In this document: positions 1 to 12,780 of the stretch, one piece after another
How the letters are laid out: the number at the start of each line of letters is the position of its first letter
Position numbering within the stretch: position 1 is the first letter of the stretch
From: Diplonema papillatum
Lineage: Eukaryota; Euglenozoa; Diplonemea; Diplonemida; Diplonemidae
Length of the DNA stretch: 64,000 bases
Reading direction: 5' to 3'
Assembly (NCBI GenBank): GCA_030068145.1
Contig: JAPJBO010000492.1
Coordinates: forward strand, 62,001 to 126,000
Program-made: the position numbers and the translations under genes
Notes under the pieces: generated by a model
What the model was told of the DNA's origin: nothing
Database searches by the model: none
What the model saw: the letters and a program-made list of their open reading frames with translations, nothing else

Positions 1-1475
<1,475 letters not shown>

Positions 1476-1732
1476 CCCCACAAGTCAAACCGAATATTCA
1501 CAAAACCCCGACCGCTTAGCACAAGAAACAGCAAGCCAATCATCGTCGAATCGAGAGTCTGAGAGATCAGATTTTCAAGCGACACTCAACTGCTGATGGG
1601 CATGGGCGAACCCAGCCCGCTAATGCGTTCGACGACCTGATGAGTCTCATGCTTCTGCAATTCCCATTGACTATCGCGTCTGGCCGCGGTCTTCATCGTT
1701 CCCAGAGCCAAGACATCCACCGATTAGCGCAA

Positions 1733-1885
1733 TTGTCTACAGACACTCAGGTTCCGCGCTGATGATGGTCCGCGTTATGTGTCCGTGGCTTAAGGTCCGA
1801 AACACGGCGCAGCCGGGACTAGTGCGGTGTTGAGCACATATCCATTCCAAGCACGTTCTTGCAAACTCTCCCCCGCAAGTCTAGC
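1733..1885 (+). mobile_element. Retroposon family A, 5'-truncated copy (A2)
   Basis: This holds only the 3' two thirds of family A, from the GACACTCAGGTTCCGCG block through GAGCACATATCCATTCC to CGTTCTTGCAAACTC. The missing 5' part fits 5' truncation on insertion. Flanking duplications are not clear. Confidence 0.6.
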
Positions 1886-2394
1886 GGAGACTTCAACTCC
1901 CCGACCGCTTGGCACACGAAACAGTCTAGAAGTACTCCCTAGAACGACCAATCCCACACCACACAGGACCCGAACGCCGTAGAATCCGGCATCCAATTCG
2001 GGCGACAGACGAACCCGCCTGACGCAAAGCAAAGGGACGGCGGGATGTGCAAGTGCTGATCGGCCGAGGCGAATATGCTCGAACGAACACGAAAGTGAAA
2101 GGAATACAATCAGGGGGTTTCCAGGTTGGGTTTGGGGGGCGGGAGAGGGGAGTATTTCCTCCAGGGTTTCCGGCGAAAATTCCAGAGTGCATGGGTATGG
2201 GGGGGGGGGGGTCTTTTTCCCGAGACAATGCAATGTGTTCTAAAAAGTTTCACTGTGCCACAGAAGTTGCTCGAATCAAACGCTCTCACCCCCAGCTGTT
2301 GAAGATCTACGCGATGAACTTGGAACGTGTCCACTCAGCGCAGGGCAGGGGACATGCAACAGTCGCGGTATCGGCGAGCGAACAGCTCTTTTTC

Positions 2395-2560
2395 TGTCTC
2401 CCGGTCAGCGCTGTGGCGATGACGACGAGAACACGTGCAGGTGGGTGGAGAGGCCGCGGAACTGCTAAGGCGTAGACTACCCCCGCCCCTGTCCCTCTCA
2501 GGGAGCCGCCCCGGATCCAGCCTGACCCACCTGACGGGTTCTAACTCTCTCTCGCTCTTG
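2395..2560 (+). repeat. Interspersed repeat H (partner inverted at 58040-58230)
   Basis: The block runs from GTCAGCGCTGTGGCGATGAC through GGTGGGTGG, CTAAGGCGTAG, a GTCCCTCTCAGGGAG hairpin and CACCTGACGGG. It reappears as its reverse complement near 58040-58230 with moderate divergence. No ORF or termini are defined. Confidence 0.55.
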
Positions 2561-3224
2561 CGCTAAGGTGGCGCGTGCGCATCATGCTGAGCAAAAGGGG
2601 TCATCAACCTGACACACTGGCGCATTCAGCGGAATTAATGGTCACCCACCCAGACCAAAAAATTTGAAACCCTGGAAACCCCTGAAATCAACAAAAAAAA
2701 AAAGAACGAAATCTCTGTAGAAACCTTCTTCTAGCCCTCGTCCAGGAAGCACCACGCCTTCCTCCTTTGGATCCGTTTGTATAAAGTCAACCACTCGGGG
2801 TCAAAGAACAAGGAAAGTTTTCAAGAATAAGTTACTAAAAAAAAAAAATGAGCGAAAAAAAAAGAAAAGATAGGAAGGGCTGGGCTACGCACGTGAGGCT
2901 TCTGTTCACTGTGTGCATTACGAGAATCCTGGCCGTTGGCCTGGGGGGGACTTGCTGTCTTCTTGAACGGGAAAAACACGCAGTCTTTTATCCCCGAGGT
3001 TTTATTATCCCGCAATCGAACCAGGTTGTAATACCTAAACACATACACACCTTCTCCGGTAGCTCCCGGCTCAGCCGACTCTCGCGGCTTTCTTAAAAGG
3101 TCCTTCTTAAAAGTTCTCCCCTCGTGCTGGCACCGCGAAGCGAGGTCCGTCGCTGCTAGCGGGCCCAGAGGAAGGGAAATAAAATCACGGGAACCACCTG
3201 GGATGGGCTGGGAATACGCGCACG

Positions 3225-3715
3225 GGGATCCTGGCAATGGAGGCACTTCCGACGCGTGGGACATCAGGTGTCCGAGTGATCTCCCACACCCCAAATACCC
3301 CAACGGGCGCCTCTTCATCTTCACCGCACGGTGACCATGGTAGGGGGGCGCCAACCACGGATCGCAAAGGCCAGACCAAACCTCTTCTCTCGTCATCGTA
3401 AGTGCTGCTCGGGGCATTTCTGGTACGCGAGGCGCGTCGAACCAAGCTGTAAGATCCGGCCCTGGCGGAGCGGGAGAAAGAGAAGGGCGGACCGCGCAAA
3501 TTCTAGGCCAGGACCAAACCTCTTCTCTGATCGTACGTGCAGCTCGGGGCTGCTTTCATTTGTGCCGGGTGCCGTAATATCCTGGCTGGCGCGAGGAACT
3601 GCTGAAACACAGGACGGGCTTGGGATGAACGAACGACTTCAGGTGCCCGAGTGATCCCACGGTACCCAACAAGAGTGCCTCTCCAGGCCGTGGCCATGGG
3701 AGGCGCCGACTTCGA
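3225..3715 (+). repeat. Local imperfect tandem duplication
   Basis: Two parts of this stretch resemble each other. One has CATCAGGTGTCCGAGTGATC, a GCC-TCTTC segment and GACCATGG-AGGGGGGCGCC (3260-3350); the other has CTTCAGGTGCCCGAGTGATC and GGCCATGGGAGGCGCC (3635-3710). The phrase CCAAACCTCTTCTCT also occurs twice (3377 and 3512). This indicates an old duplication of about 370 bp. Confidence 0.5.
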
Positions 3716-4534
3716 AGATGGATGATGCTCTAGCGATCTCCGGCATCTTGCCGTGTACAAGGCAGGCGAAGTACACCTACGACAACGTGCTGCATTCCAC
3801 AGCTGACTGCAGCAGTAAGCAAAGCTCTTGCGAGCGGACGACGCTTCTGGTGACAGCATGTTCTACTGAGTGCTAAGCAGAGAGTTCAACCTTGACCTCG
3901 AGAAAGCTGGCAGAAGGTTAAATGTTCAACTCCATCGTTGACCGGGGGCGCTCAGCGCATCCGCCTTCCCCAACAACACAAAAAGAAAAATGAAAATAAA
4001 AAGAAGAAAGTGTCATTTTCAGCGCGAAACTCACCAAAGAGCCTCCTTCTTTTGTTTTTTTTATTCTTCTCATTTCGGATCCGTTCTGTACCCCCCCCCT
4101 TGCCAGCGACCGCCTGTTCGCTCACTTTTGTCCCCGACCCCACCCCCTTTCCCTTTCCCTGTTCTCTGTTTTCTTTCTGCTTCTGTTGTTTTATTTTGTT
4201 TCCGCCCAGGGGGCAGCAGTCAGCTGAGAGACTGACAGGTGCGCGGCGCCACCTCCCTTAGCGAGCTCTCGGAACAACCGCGTCGTATACAGTTGTTTGG
4301 GGTCCAGAATACTCTCTCGAATGCCCGGTATGCGCCCGCAGGTTGCTGGCCTTAGGTAGGTAGGGCCCTGTGATGGCTGACTGTAGAGTAGGGCTGCACA
4401 CCCCTCGTGTTGTACCCCGTGAGTGTGCAGGCGGCTTGGGGTCCTGGTCAACCTCCTCATCAGTACAAACCTTGCTTTGCGACGAAATGATAGTTGCCGG
4501 GGGCGGGTCTCCGCGAGAGTGAGTGCAAAAAAAC

Positions 4535-4635
4535 TGTACACCGCACTTTCGTTGACCGCACTACCCTGAGCCCAAATCCTGGACGTGTACTAGGGCGGTT
4601 CAGTTTCCTCACACATTGCACGTGGCCAGTGCTCC
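4535..4635 (+). repeat. Interspersed repeat E, internally deleted copy (E1)
   Basis: It shares GTTGACCGCACTACCCTGAG, CCCAAATCCTGGACGTG and TTTCCTCACACATTGCA with the other E copies, but lacks the middle segment containing the AAATTTGGCAAATGATCATG block. Confidence 0.6.
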
Positions 4636-4893
4636 CGCTAACGAAAAAGTGCGAGGAATTCCTCAAAAAAAAAAAGAGACTCGAAAAAAGAGGGTGAGGA
4701 CTTCCTCACCTTTTTCCCGTTGGTGGTATCGTGTAGCCAAAACACTGCATCACGGTCTACTCTCTGCTGGGCATGGTGGGCTGGCGGGCAGAAGTCTGGG
4801 GCTGCCACAGTCCCCGACAATTACTACCACTACTGCTACACTGACCCAACCTAACCTCCGCAAAAGTTCTCTTCATTTCTACCCTGTATTTCT

Positions 4894-4924
<31 letters not shown>

Positions 4925-5009
4925 GGAGCGCACGGAGATGTTGGAAATGTGTCAGCCCGACCAAGCCAAGGAAGAAGCGTCTTAATTGGGGTGTGTGTGC
5001 TGCTCACGA

Positions 5010-5195
5010 TTGCGGGAGGCGAAAACCGTACAAGAGTAGGAGAAGGTAAAAGGGAAACTAGAGTTTTCGTTGACCGCGCTACCCTGAGCCCAAATCCTGG
5101 ACGTGGTTTCAGGTGGCAAATTTGGCAAATGATCATGATCAGAAAGTCCTACTTGCTTTGTTCGGTTTCCTCACACATTGCATGTGGCTAAAAAC
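5010..5195 (+). repeat. Interspersed repeat E, longer copy (E2)
   Basis: It runs from AAACCGTACAAGAGTAGGAG through GACCGCGCTACCCTGAGCCC, the TGATCATGATCA palindrome and TTTCCTCACACATTGCATG. The same order is found inverted at 39955-40085 and 44472-44645, so E is a roughly 180-bp dispersed element without an ORF. Confidence 0.65.
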
Positions 5196-7291
5196 CGAAC
5201 GAGTTCCCTGCTCAAGGTCCGACCCTCCCGCGTTCGCGAAAGAACGAACACGAGAACTCTCCTGGTAAGAGCTGCGGCTCGACTATTCTTCGTGTCAAGT
5301 ATGATCAGCACGCTGGCTGTCGATGCGTGCCACGGCGGGCAGCCGCACCCTGAAGTGCAAGATACTGCCGACGCGTCACTGCTGCTGTTCGCGCTCGTAT
5401 CGGCGCCTGCCCAGGCGACTGCCTTGAGCCAAACAACTCAGCATCGCGTTGTTCGTGGCACTACGTGCAGTAGATCTAGTACATCTAGATGAGCCTAAGT
5501 TATGATAAGGTATGAACCCGAGCGATACCTCCGACTACGCTGTACCCGTAATATACAAGGATGAAGCAGAACGCAGCGAAAGCATGAAGGCGAGGCAATA
5601 AACTCCTGTTTGTTGTTTTCCCTTCTGTCTTTTCCTTCTTCTTTCTGGTTAAAACGCTCGCGCAGGGGAGGCGCACGGTCTCTTCTGTTTCGTTTTCTTC
5701 TTTTTTAATTCATTTTTCTTGTCGCGTGATGATCTGATTCGTGTCCTATTTCGTGTCAAAAAAGCAGCCGCCCTCGACAGTGTGAGAGTCCAGCAGCGCA
5801 ACGGCGAAACCCCGCGAGGAGGGTCCCACGCGTTCGCGAGTTTTTCGTAGTAACAATTAATTGTAAACACGAAAGAGAACGCTGGCAGCGTGTTTGGGAG
5901 AAGATTAGCCTACCGATCATATTCACTCACTATCACTCACTAACAGGCTAATCCTCCCCCGGCACGTACAAACAAAAGGTGCTTGCTCAGACACGGTGGA
6001 ATTCCCTTGCTCTAGCGTAGCATGAGCCGCCTGACTACCCAGACTTCCTGTCTGCGGGCACCCAGGGTCTGCTCTGATGATGGGGACACAACTGGCGTCG
6101 AGGTAGGTCTCCTGGAATGGGGTGTCCACAGAGGAGCAAACGAAGCGGGAAAAGGTGCCCAGAAAATCCTCCAGGGAGAGTACTGTGTACGTCAGCACCT
6201 GATGTGAGGCCGGTGTTGTATCGACAGCGCTGTGGAATCAGCGCTCAGCTCATCCCAGTTGGTAGATGCTACGCTTGCCCAAGGAGCACTGCGCTTCAGA
6301 CGGAATGAAGCACGGGGCGAGTTGGTGGGCTGGAACTGCGATGACTGAAGGAAGCTGCACGCTGCAGCCAGATTCTGATGTGGTGCAGGCTGTGGGTGGT
6401 TTGCCGGGTGCTTGAAACTTGCGCTACCTGATGGTACACGAGCAGACGAGACGCGAGGACTTGCGACACCCACCCTCCATTGCCTCTGGAGACCGGCTGT
6501 GTCGCGAACACAGCCACAAAAGGCAACGGAAGGCTGAAAGACCGGCTTTAAAGCACCTCCCCCCCCTTATGCATGAGACAGTGCGTTCTGGTTCTGTTTA
6601 AACATTTAAACATTTAACTTAAGATTTCTCCCCCTCACCCCAGGGAATACCCGTCCTCTCGGCATGCCCGAGCGCGCTGCATTGCAAGACGGCAACGGCG
6701 CCGGGGGGGCAAATTAGTTGGTCGAGTGAGTTTTTCATATCAATCTCTTCTTGTCTTTACGACTACCCTCCGCCTCCTCCTCTCCCTCGCTCTAACCACG
6801 AACCTCTATGTCTTGCCCGAGCGTTGTCATGTCGGTGTTCCCATAGCCAGCCTCAGAGTCCCTCGGTCATGCCTCCGGCGTGTTTTCCACCGTCGCTGTC
6901 GTAGAATCGGATTGTTTTACCGCAGTTTGTTGCATTTTTCGCTTTTCATGCATGTACCGTTGAAATCCGCATGCAAGTGGAAGCAATCAGGCAAAGCAAG
7001 CAATTCACTTGCTTGCTATGCAGCAGCATCAGCAGTGGCTGTTGCGGTCTTCCCAATGCGAAGAAGTAGAACCGAGCAGCGTCTTGCATTCAAACGCATC
7101 GAGCGGGGAGCAGCTGCAATTGTCGAGACAACACAGCATTCGGACGCGGAAAAGTCACGAATAAAAAAAATGATAATCAGAAAAGGAAAGGAGAGCTGCG
7201 CAGAACAAGAGTCTCTTCAAGAGTCTTGTCGGTTTGGGTTGGCTTTTCCCTTCCGGGGTTCTCTCCCCCCTCCTCCACTCCCCCTTCTTCT

Positions 7292-7515
7292 TCTTCTTTT
7301 GAGAACAAGCACGTGCTCTCGTGGGAAACATTCGAAGAGGCCGCCAGTTGCGAGTTACTAAAGGAGCAAATGTGTTGCGGCCGACACGAAAACACAGACA
7401 CGCCGCCTGGCTTTGGTGCCGGGTGGAACTCAGTTTGTAGTGGTTTGTCCCCCCTCTCTAGCCTCCGTCGAAATAAGCACCGGGCGGCGCCTCCGAGTTC
7501 TTTTTTCATTCTTTA
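7292..7515 (+). repeat. Interspersed repeat B, diverged copy
   Basis: The order of blocks matches other B copies: AAGCACGTGCT, GAAGAGGCCGCCAGTTGCGA, AAAGGAGCAAATGTG, GACACGAAAACACAG, then CCCCCTCTCTAGCCTCCGTC and AATAAGCACCGGGCGGC. It is more diverged than the copies at 16752, 26470 and 33660. Confidence 0.55.
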
Positions 7516-7849
7516 AACACAGTACCCTTGCACGGAAGGGAGCGTTCCCGAAACAACGGTGCGAAGTTAAACGAAGTTAACGAGAAGGTGCTAAAGCAGG
7601 AAGACCCCATACCATGGCAGTTCGTACCCCTGCACATGGGAAGAACAAGGAAGGGTCTCCTGCCCTGTCATTGGCATCCACATGTGTGAAGTGAGGAGAC
7701 CGGAAACTCCCTGAGAGATGGTTCCTGCACTCTAACTTCATAAACTGGTCTCTCATTGTTATCGCTAATTTGGTCAGTTGATGCTGATCCGGTACTTCGT
7801 TTCTTAGTTGAAGCCCCGCCTCCGGAATTGTTTAACATAAGCGCCAGCT

Positions 7850-8040
7850 TGAAAGGAAACGCTCGACGATGCTGCCCGACAAAGAACAGAAGGGATCCCG
7901 AGTGCTGAAACTACCGAACCACGTGTTGAACGGACGTGAGGTCATGCGGGCCTACCCCTACACGACAAATCACACGAACACAACAGGTCGAAGTCCTGAG
8001 TGAGAAAACAACACACGGGGTGTAAGCGAAGAACAAATCT
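7850..8040 (+). repeat. Interspersed repeat I, copy 1
   Basis: It carries GACGATGCTGCCCGACAAAG, GGGATCCCGAGTGCTG, CTACCGAACCACGTGTTGAA and GTCATGCGGG. The same order is found at 11128-11275 (inside the CNB gene intron) and 49300-49480 (inside an EGF-gene intron). Confidence 0.65.
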
Positions 8041-8344
8041 GTGTTTGTATTGTATTTGCCCCTTACCTCTATATATCCTCCCTTCCATTCGGAGTCGAAG
8101 CAGCTACGTCGAGTATTTCTCACCCTATTTTTCAACAAGACTACGCATTTCTTCTGGAAATATCCCTCCGCACCTTTCTACCTTTCTCAGTTCCCCCTAT
8201 TTTGCTTCGTCGTCTTTGCAATGCTGGGTTCTTCTGTTTAGTTTGCGCTTCCTAGATTCTCGCAACGCAGTGACCATGGGCCATTGGCCATTGTTCGCGG
8301 GCGTGCAACACACTGTTTTGAGGAGCCTACCTACTGGGGCCGTG

Positions 8345-8505
8345 TTCTACACGGTCCGGCCTCAGAAGCTGGAGGTTAAAAAAAAGCGGGTGTCACGCCC
8401 GCTTTTCGGGGGTGCATGTTCACGCGTTTTTGGTTGCAGCACACCCGCTTTTTGGGTGAAACTCGGGCACCCGAAAATTCACTGCAGGTACTGAGGCTGG
8501 GTCCA
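8345..8505 (+). repeat. Foldback element F, copy 1
   Basis: It starts TACACGGTCCGGCCTCAGAA and ends with an inverted partner GTACTGAGGCTGGGTCCACC. Between them are GCGGGTGTCACGCCCGC and further C-rich hairpins. It is related to the cleaner foldbacks at 54133-54240 and 54700-54805. Confidence 0.5.
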
Positions 8506-8572
8506 CCTATTGGTCGGACGGTTCACCTGCTGATCGTATAAATATGTCTGCTGGTGTCGTACCGTCAACCAC

Positions 8573-8648
8573 AAGGTGTGAATTTGTTGCATTAGTGTGA
8601 TTGTCAGGCCTTCGACTACCCCGAGCAACGCACTATACCACAAGGTTG
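8573..8648 (+). repeat. Repeat J, copy 1
   Basis: About 72 bp, including TTTGTTGCATTAGTGTGATT and CAACGCACTATACCACAAG, recurs almost unchanged at 31948-32019, far from any CNB sequence. Confidence 0.65.
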
Positions 8649-8795
8649 TCGCCAGATTTTCCTTCTAAACCACGAGAAAGCTCATGTTGCACAATGAAGA
8701 AAAGCAGGCCAGGTGGGGGCGGGGAGGCCAAGCTTGGGCAAGTCCAAGAGAGAGCCGAAGATGAAGCTGCCCCACCTTTGGATGTTCGCCCACGC

Positions 8796-8965
8796 ACGTC
8801 CGCCTGACCAACCAGACACACCGCTGTCCTGTCCGCAGACACTCAGGCTCCGCGCTGATGATGGTCCGCCTTATGTGTCCGTGGCTTAAAGGACCGAAGC
8901 ACGGCGCAGACGGGACCAGTGCGTTGTTGAGCACATATCCATTCCAAGCACGTTCTTGCAATCCC
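8796..8965 (+). mobile_element. Retroposon family A inserted in CNB pseudocopy (A3)
   Basis: This 5'-truncated family A copy splits the decayed CNB 5' copy. CCCACGC occurs on both sides (8789-8795 and 8966-8972) and is present once in the intact gene at the matching place, so it is the likely target duplication. The internal blocks GATGATGGTCCGCCTTATG and GAGCACATATCCATTCC are intact. Confidence 0.7.
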
Positions 8966-9366
8966 CCCACGCTGACGCTAGCCGCCGCAGTCGGCGATGC
9001 AGCTGGTCCGGGAAGGCTGGACTCACCGTGTACCTACCGTCTACCTTTTGATCGAACGGTTGACCTACCTACGTCTGCCTGCTGGTCTCGTACCAATCAA
9101 CCACAAGTTTGTCGCCAGACGTTCCCTTTCCTTCTAAAACGTGGGGCCCCAAGAAAACACCCCTCTAACCTGGTGAGATCTTGGTGTCGGTCACAAATTT
9201 GTTACGAACCAGGCTTGTCAAAGCAAGCCAGTGAAGTGTACCCGAAAGAAGCCATGCATGCTTCCCCAAACCCACCCAGTACGTATTAGCTTTGAAAGAA
9301 CCCATTCGGCGAAGGTCTCCCGGAGACTCTAAAATCCCGGATTCTCAAGCGGACTATAACTTTACC

Positions 9367-9811
9367 ACCACGAGAAAACTCGTATTATTTTACAACGAAA
9401 CAATAGCAGGCCAAGGGGGGAGGGGAGGCCAAGGGTCGAAGGCGTCGAAGGGAGAGCCGAAGATGAAGCTGCCGCTACCTTCGGATGCCCCCCCCACGCT
9501 GACGCTGGCGCCGTCGCAGTCGGCGATGCAGCTGATCCGGGCTGGGACCATGCGGCGGCTGGCGAGCAAGCGCTCGTCGTTCCGCACGCGGTCGATCTCC
9601 GTCACGCTGCCGACCGTCGGCGGGACCCCCCGTACGCGAACATCCTGAAGAACGTCCTGCGCATGCGCAACTTGGCCCGGAGGCTGCCGTTGCACACCCT
9701 GCCGCGGGTTCGGCAAAAGGGCGTCAAGGGCGGGACTAACGACGACCTGGCGGCTATGTGCCGGCCGCTGACCTCCGGCAGCTTCCGAGCCAGCTGCAGG
9801 AGACGTTCTAA
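9367..9811 (+). pseudogene. Truncated tandem copy of CNB gene 5' part (copy 2)
   Basis: From about 9367 the sequence follows the real gene's upstream region and then its first codons from an ATG at 9462, nearly identical for about 55 codons. It then skips the stretch equivalent to about 10160-10250 and resumes at CGCGAACATCCTGAAGAAC. It skips a second stretch (about 10370-10430), continues to CTGCAGGAGACGTTCTA and stops. The two internal deletions and the loss of all CNB domains make it a non-functional partial copy about 530 bp ahead of the intact gene. Confidence 0.8.
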
Positions 9812-9990
9812 GCAAGCAGGGTGGTGCGAATGACGACCTGGTCTTGTACCCTCAAGCAGCAAGTTTATCGGACTTAGACTTTCCTTTCCTTCCAAAACCC
9901 ACGAGAAAGCTCGTGTTATAATTTCACAACAATAGCAGGCCAAGGGGGGCGGGGAGGCCAAGGGCAAGTCAGTCGAAGGGAGAGCCGAAG

Positions 9991-12780
9991 ATGAAGCTGC
10001 CGCTACCTTCGGATGCCCCCCCCACGCTGGCGCTGGCGCCGTCGCAGTCGGCGATGCAGCTGATCCGGGCTGGGACCATGCGGCGGCTGGCGAGCAAGCG
10101 CTCGTCGTTCCGCACGCGGTCGATCTCCGTCACGCTGCCGACCGTCGGCGGGACCCCCCCCGTGGTCAGCGACGCGCAGCCGGCGAAGGAGGCCGAGCCG
10201 TCCTCGACCAAACCCGCCGGCAAGAACGGCGACCTCTTCCGAAAGCACGCGAACATCCTGAAGAACGCCCTGCGCATGCGCAACTTGGCCCGGAGGCTGC
10301 CGTTGCACACCCTGCCGCGGGTTCGGCAAAAGGGCGTCAAGGGCGGGACAAACGACGACCTGGCGGCTATGTGGAGCCTGCTGCAAGCCGGCCGCGACGA
10401 AAACGGCCCCGCCATGGCGCTGCCGACGGCCGCCGACCTCCGGCAGCTTCCGAGCCAGCTGCAGGAGACGTTCTACGGGCTGGCTATGGAGACCCTCCGA
10501 AAGTACCTGCGGCCGCGCGCGCTGCTCTGGCTCAAGAAGAAGGAGCGCAAGCGGCTGATGGCGACGAGCACCTGCCCGCCGCTCACGCCGCAGGTCCTCA
10601 CCCGGCAGGAGCTCTTCAAAGCCTGCCCCGTCGAGAACCTGCGCGACATCCTCGACAAGCTGGTGCTGACGGTCGTCGAAAAGGACGAGATCCTCATCCA
10701 CGAGGGCGAGCAGGCCGGCTCCGGCATTTTTTTCATCATGACCGGCACCGTGGCCGTCTACAAGAAGAAAGACCGATCAAGCCGCTCCATCGGTCCGAGC
10801 AACGGGACCCTCCTCGCCAGGTTGACGCCCGTCGTTTGCGTCGGGGAGTTCACGTTCCTGACCGAGGAGCCGCGGATGGCGAGCATCACTGCCCTGACCA
10901 AGGTCGAGTGCTGGGTCCTGCGGAAGAACGACTTCCAAGTCTTCGTCTCGAAGCTGCCCGAGAACAAGATGGCGAACATCATCGAGTGCGCCTTCGCGCA
11001 GCGCAACAACACGATGCACATGTCGTACCCGGTCACGGAGGCCATGATGCAGCAGTGCTCCATCTTTCAGCCGTGCAATCCCTCGCTCCTAAAGGTCTGC
11101 CCGCTTATTTGCACCTGTTTTCAAAGATTCTTGCACGAAGCTGCCAGACAAAGTACCGAAGGATCCCAAGTGCTGTAACTACCGAACACGTGTTGAACGG
11201 ATGTGCGAGGTAGATCATGCGGGTCTTCCCCGAGTGAAAAAAAACAAAACGCGGTGGTGTTAGCGAAGAACAATAGGGATGAAGTGGAGCAAGGAGGCAA
11301 CGGTGGAGAAACCTCAACAGTGGAAAAACACGCAGTCTTTCGTCCCGCAAACGGTCAGGTGAAACAGCCAGAATAATGTACGGCGTCGTGCCGTCGGGGT
11401 CTTGTATGTCAGAGATTTCCCGGAATGCATCACGGGGCAATCGAGGGAAGGATGGCCTCAGAGGTCTGACCGGACCAGCTCCAAAGCTGCCCTGGTGTGA
11501 TCAACTCGAAGTTTTCCTGCGGTGTCGGTGGATTCGTTCAATAGGCGCCGAGAATGGTCGCTCTTGGTTGGGAAGTGGCTGATAATAAGGGTGATAGAAC
11601 GAGCCACGTCCGACAACACACAACACACAACACACAGGTGTACCTCCGTCTGCTGACGCCGTACGCGGTCCCAAAGAACTTCCACGTGGTGCGGGGCGAG
11701 GTGAAGTGCGACCGGATCCTCTTCTTAGTGAACGGACGCTGTGGCGTCCTGCGCCCTGTGACCCAGCAGCGCCGCGACTCCTCGCGCACGAAGCACACGA
11801 GCCTGGTCCACGTCCACACGCTGAAGGCCCCGTGCGTGATCGGCGACACGGCCATCCTGCACGGGACCATGACGGGCGACTCCATCATGACCCTGTCCAC
11901 CTGCGACTTCTGGGTCCTCTCGCGGCCGGACTTCTTCATGGAGCTCCGGAAGAACCCCGGCGTCGAGCTCGACATGATGGCCGCCGCGCGGGAGCAGCGG
12001 CAGATGCAGCTGGCGACGCAGCAGAACCTCTTCCGAGACTGCATCTGCGACATTCCGTTCCTGCGCGACCTCCTCCCGCAGCAGGCCATGCGGGACCTTG
12101 TCCAGGCGTTCGAAGCGAGGGTGTACAAGCCGCTCTCGGTCGTGTGCTCGACGGCGGAGTTCGCCAATCGGCTCATCGTGCTGTACAAAGGAAAGATCAG
12201 GGTCGACAACTCGTACTGGAAAAAGGGCGAATGCGTCGGGTTCACCTGCCTGATCCCGCACAAATGGGCCCGCATGGCAGTATCCCGTGAGGTGGCAGAA
12301 TGCCTCGAGCTTGACCTCGACGTGTTCACCGCATTCTTGAAGAAGTGGAACATCTACAACGACATGCTGAAGCTGTCGAAGCTACTGATGTTTCCTTTAG
12401 CCTTCGACTCGACGCAGGTCGGCATCGCCCAGGAGGCGGTGGTGGACCTGAAAACCCCGCCGCTGTACCCGATTAGCAGCAGTTTGGAGTTCAAACTGTC
12501 CGAATCTGGCTTCAACGGCGTGCACTACAGCCGGATGATGGCGCCGCAGGAGGTGAAGGTGCCCGAGAAGCGGGATTGGACGCGCGTCTCGTTCTACCTG
12601 TGGCGCCGACCCCCGCCCGCCGTTGTGCAGACGATCACCACCGAGAACAACATCATCGTCAACCTCCGGCACGCCGGCCGCAAGCTGCCCCGCATCGGGT
12701 CCCAATACACCGCGCGTGGCAAATCAGGGGCCCGCGACCATATCGACCCGCTGCACGATCCGAAGGCACTTGATCACTGA
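9991..12780 (+). CDS. Multi-domain cyclic-nucleotide-binding protein, two exons
   Basis: Predicted cytosolic cyclic-nucleotide sensor. Exons are 9991-11094 and 11638-12780, joined in phase 0 (GTCTGC donor; acceptor after ACACAACACACAG), giving 748 residues. Residues 1-200 are basic, low-complexity sequence. A first CNB domain (about 205-330) keeps the phosphate-binding cassette pattern VGEFTFLTEEPR, with the Gly-Glu and Arg that contact cyclic nucleotide in PKA regulatory subunits. A second CNB-like fold spans the splice junction (VPKNFHVV, FLVNGRCGVL, IGDTAILHG) but lacks the Arg. A third (about 535-620, ECVGFTCLIPHKWA) is more degenerate. No kinase, channel or inhibitor-site motif is visible, so it is not a standard PKA subunit. 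ATG 9991 was chosen because the partial copy upstream shares the same start. Confidence 0.88.
11128..11275 (+). repeat. Interspersed repeat I inside CNB gene intron
   Basis: It matches repeat I in order: GAAGCTGCCAGACAAAG, GTGCTGTAACTACCGAA, CACGTGTTGAACGGA, ATCATGCGGGTC. It occupies about a quarter of the 543-bp intron (11095-11637). Confidence 0.6.

Larger units (their letters stand above)
1886..7290. other. Gene-poor region, possible Rab intron, repeats only
   Basis: No reading frame here has recognisable protein features. The stretch contains interspersed repeats described separately, homopolymer runs (for example T-rich 4898-4924) and short ORFs consistent with chance in GC-rich DNA. 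The missing last exon of the Rab14-like gene could be hidden here. I checked AG sites followed by frames ending in a cysteine motif and found no convincing candidate. Confidence 0.5.
8500..9025 (+). pseudogene. Decayed copy of the CNB gene 5' end (copy 3)
   Basis: Upstream blocks and the first codons of the CNB gene are repeated here. The stretch near 8670-8770 matches the sequence before and across the real ATG (GGCGGGGAGGCCAAG, GAGAGCCGAAGATGAAGCTG), and 8966-9020 continues with CCCCCCACGCTGACGCTAGC and GCAGTCGGCGATGCAGCTG. The two halves are separated by a family A retroposon (8796-8965). Frame and length are lost, so this is non-coding debris of a partial duplication. A further piece of the upstream block (ATCAACCACAAG...TTGTCGCCAGAC) lies at 9095-9180. 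Confidence 0.7.

Noticed and set aside
3596-3655. Candidate last exon of the Rab14-like gene after AAACACAG
   Set aside because: The frame ends in 13 residues with no cysteine, so it cannot supply a prenylation motif.
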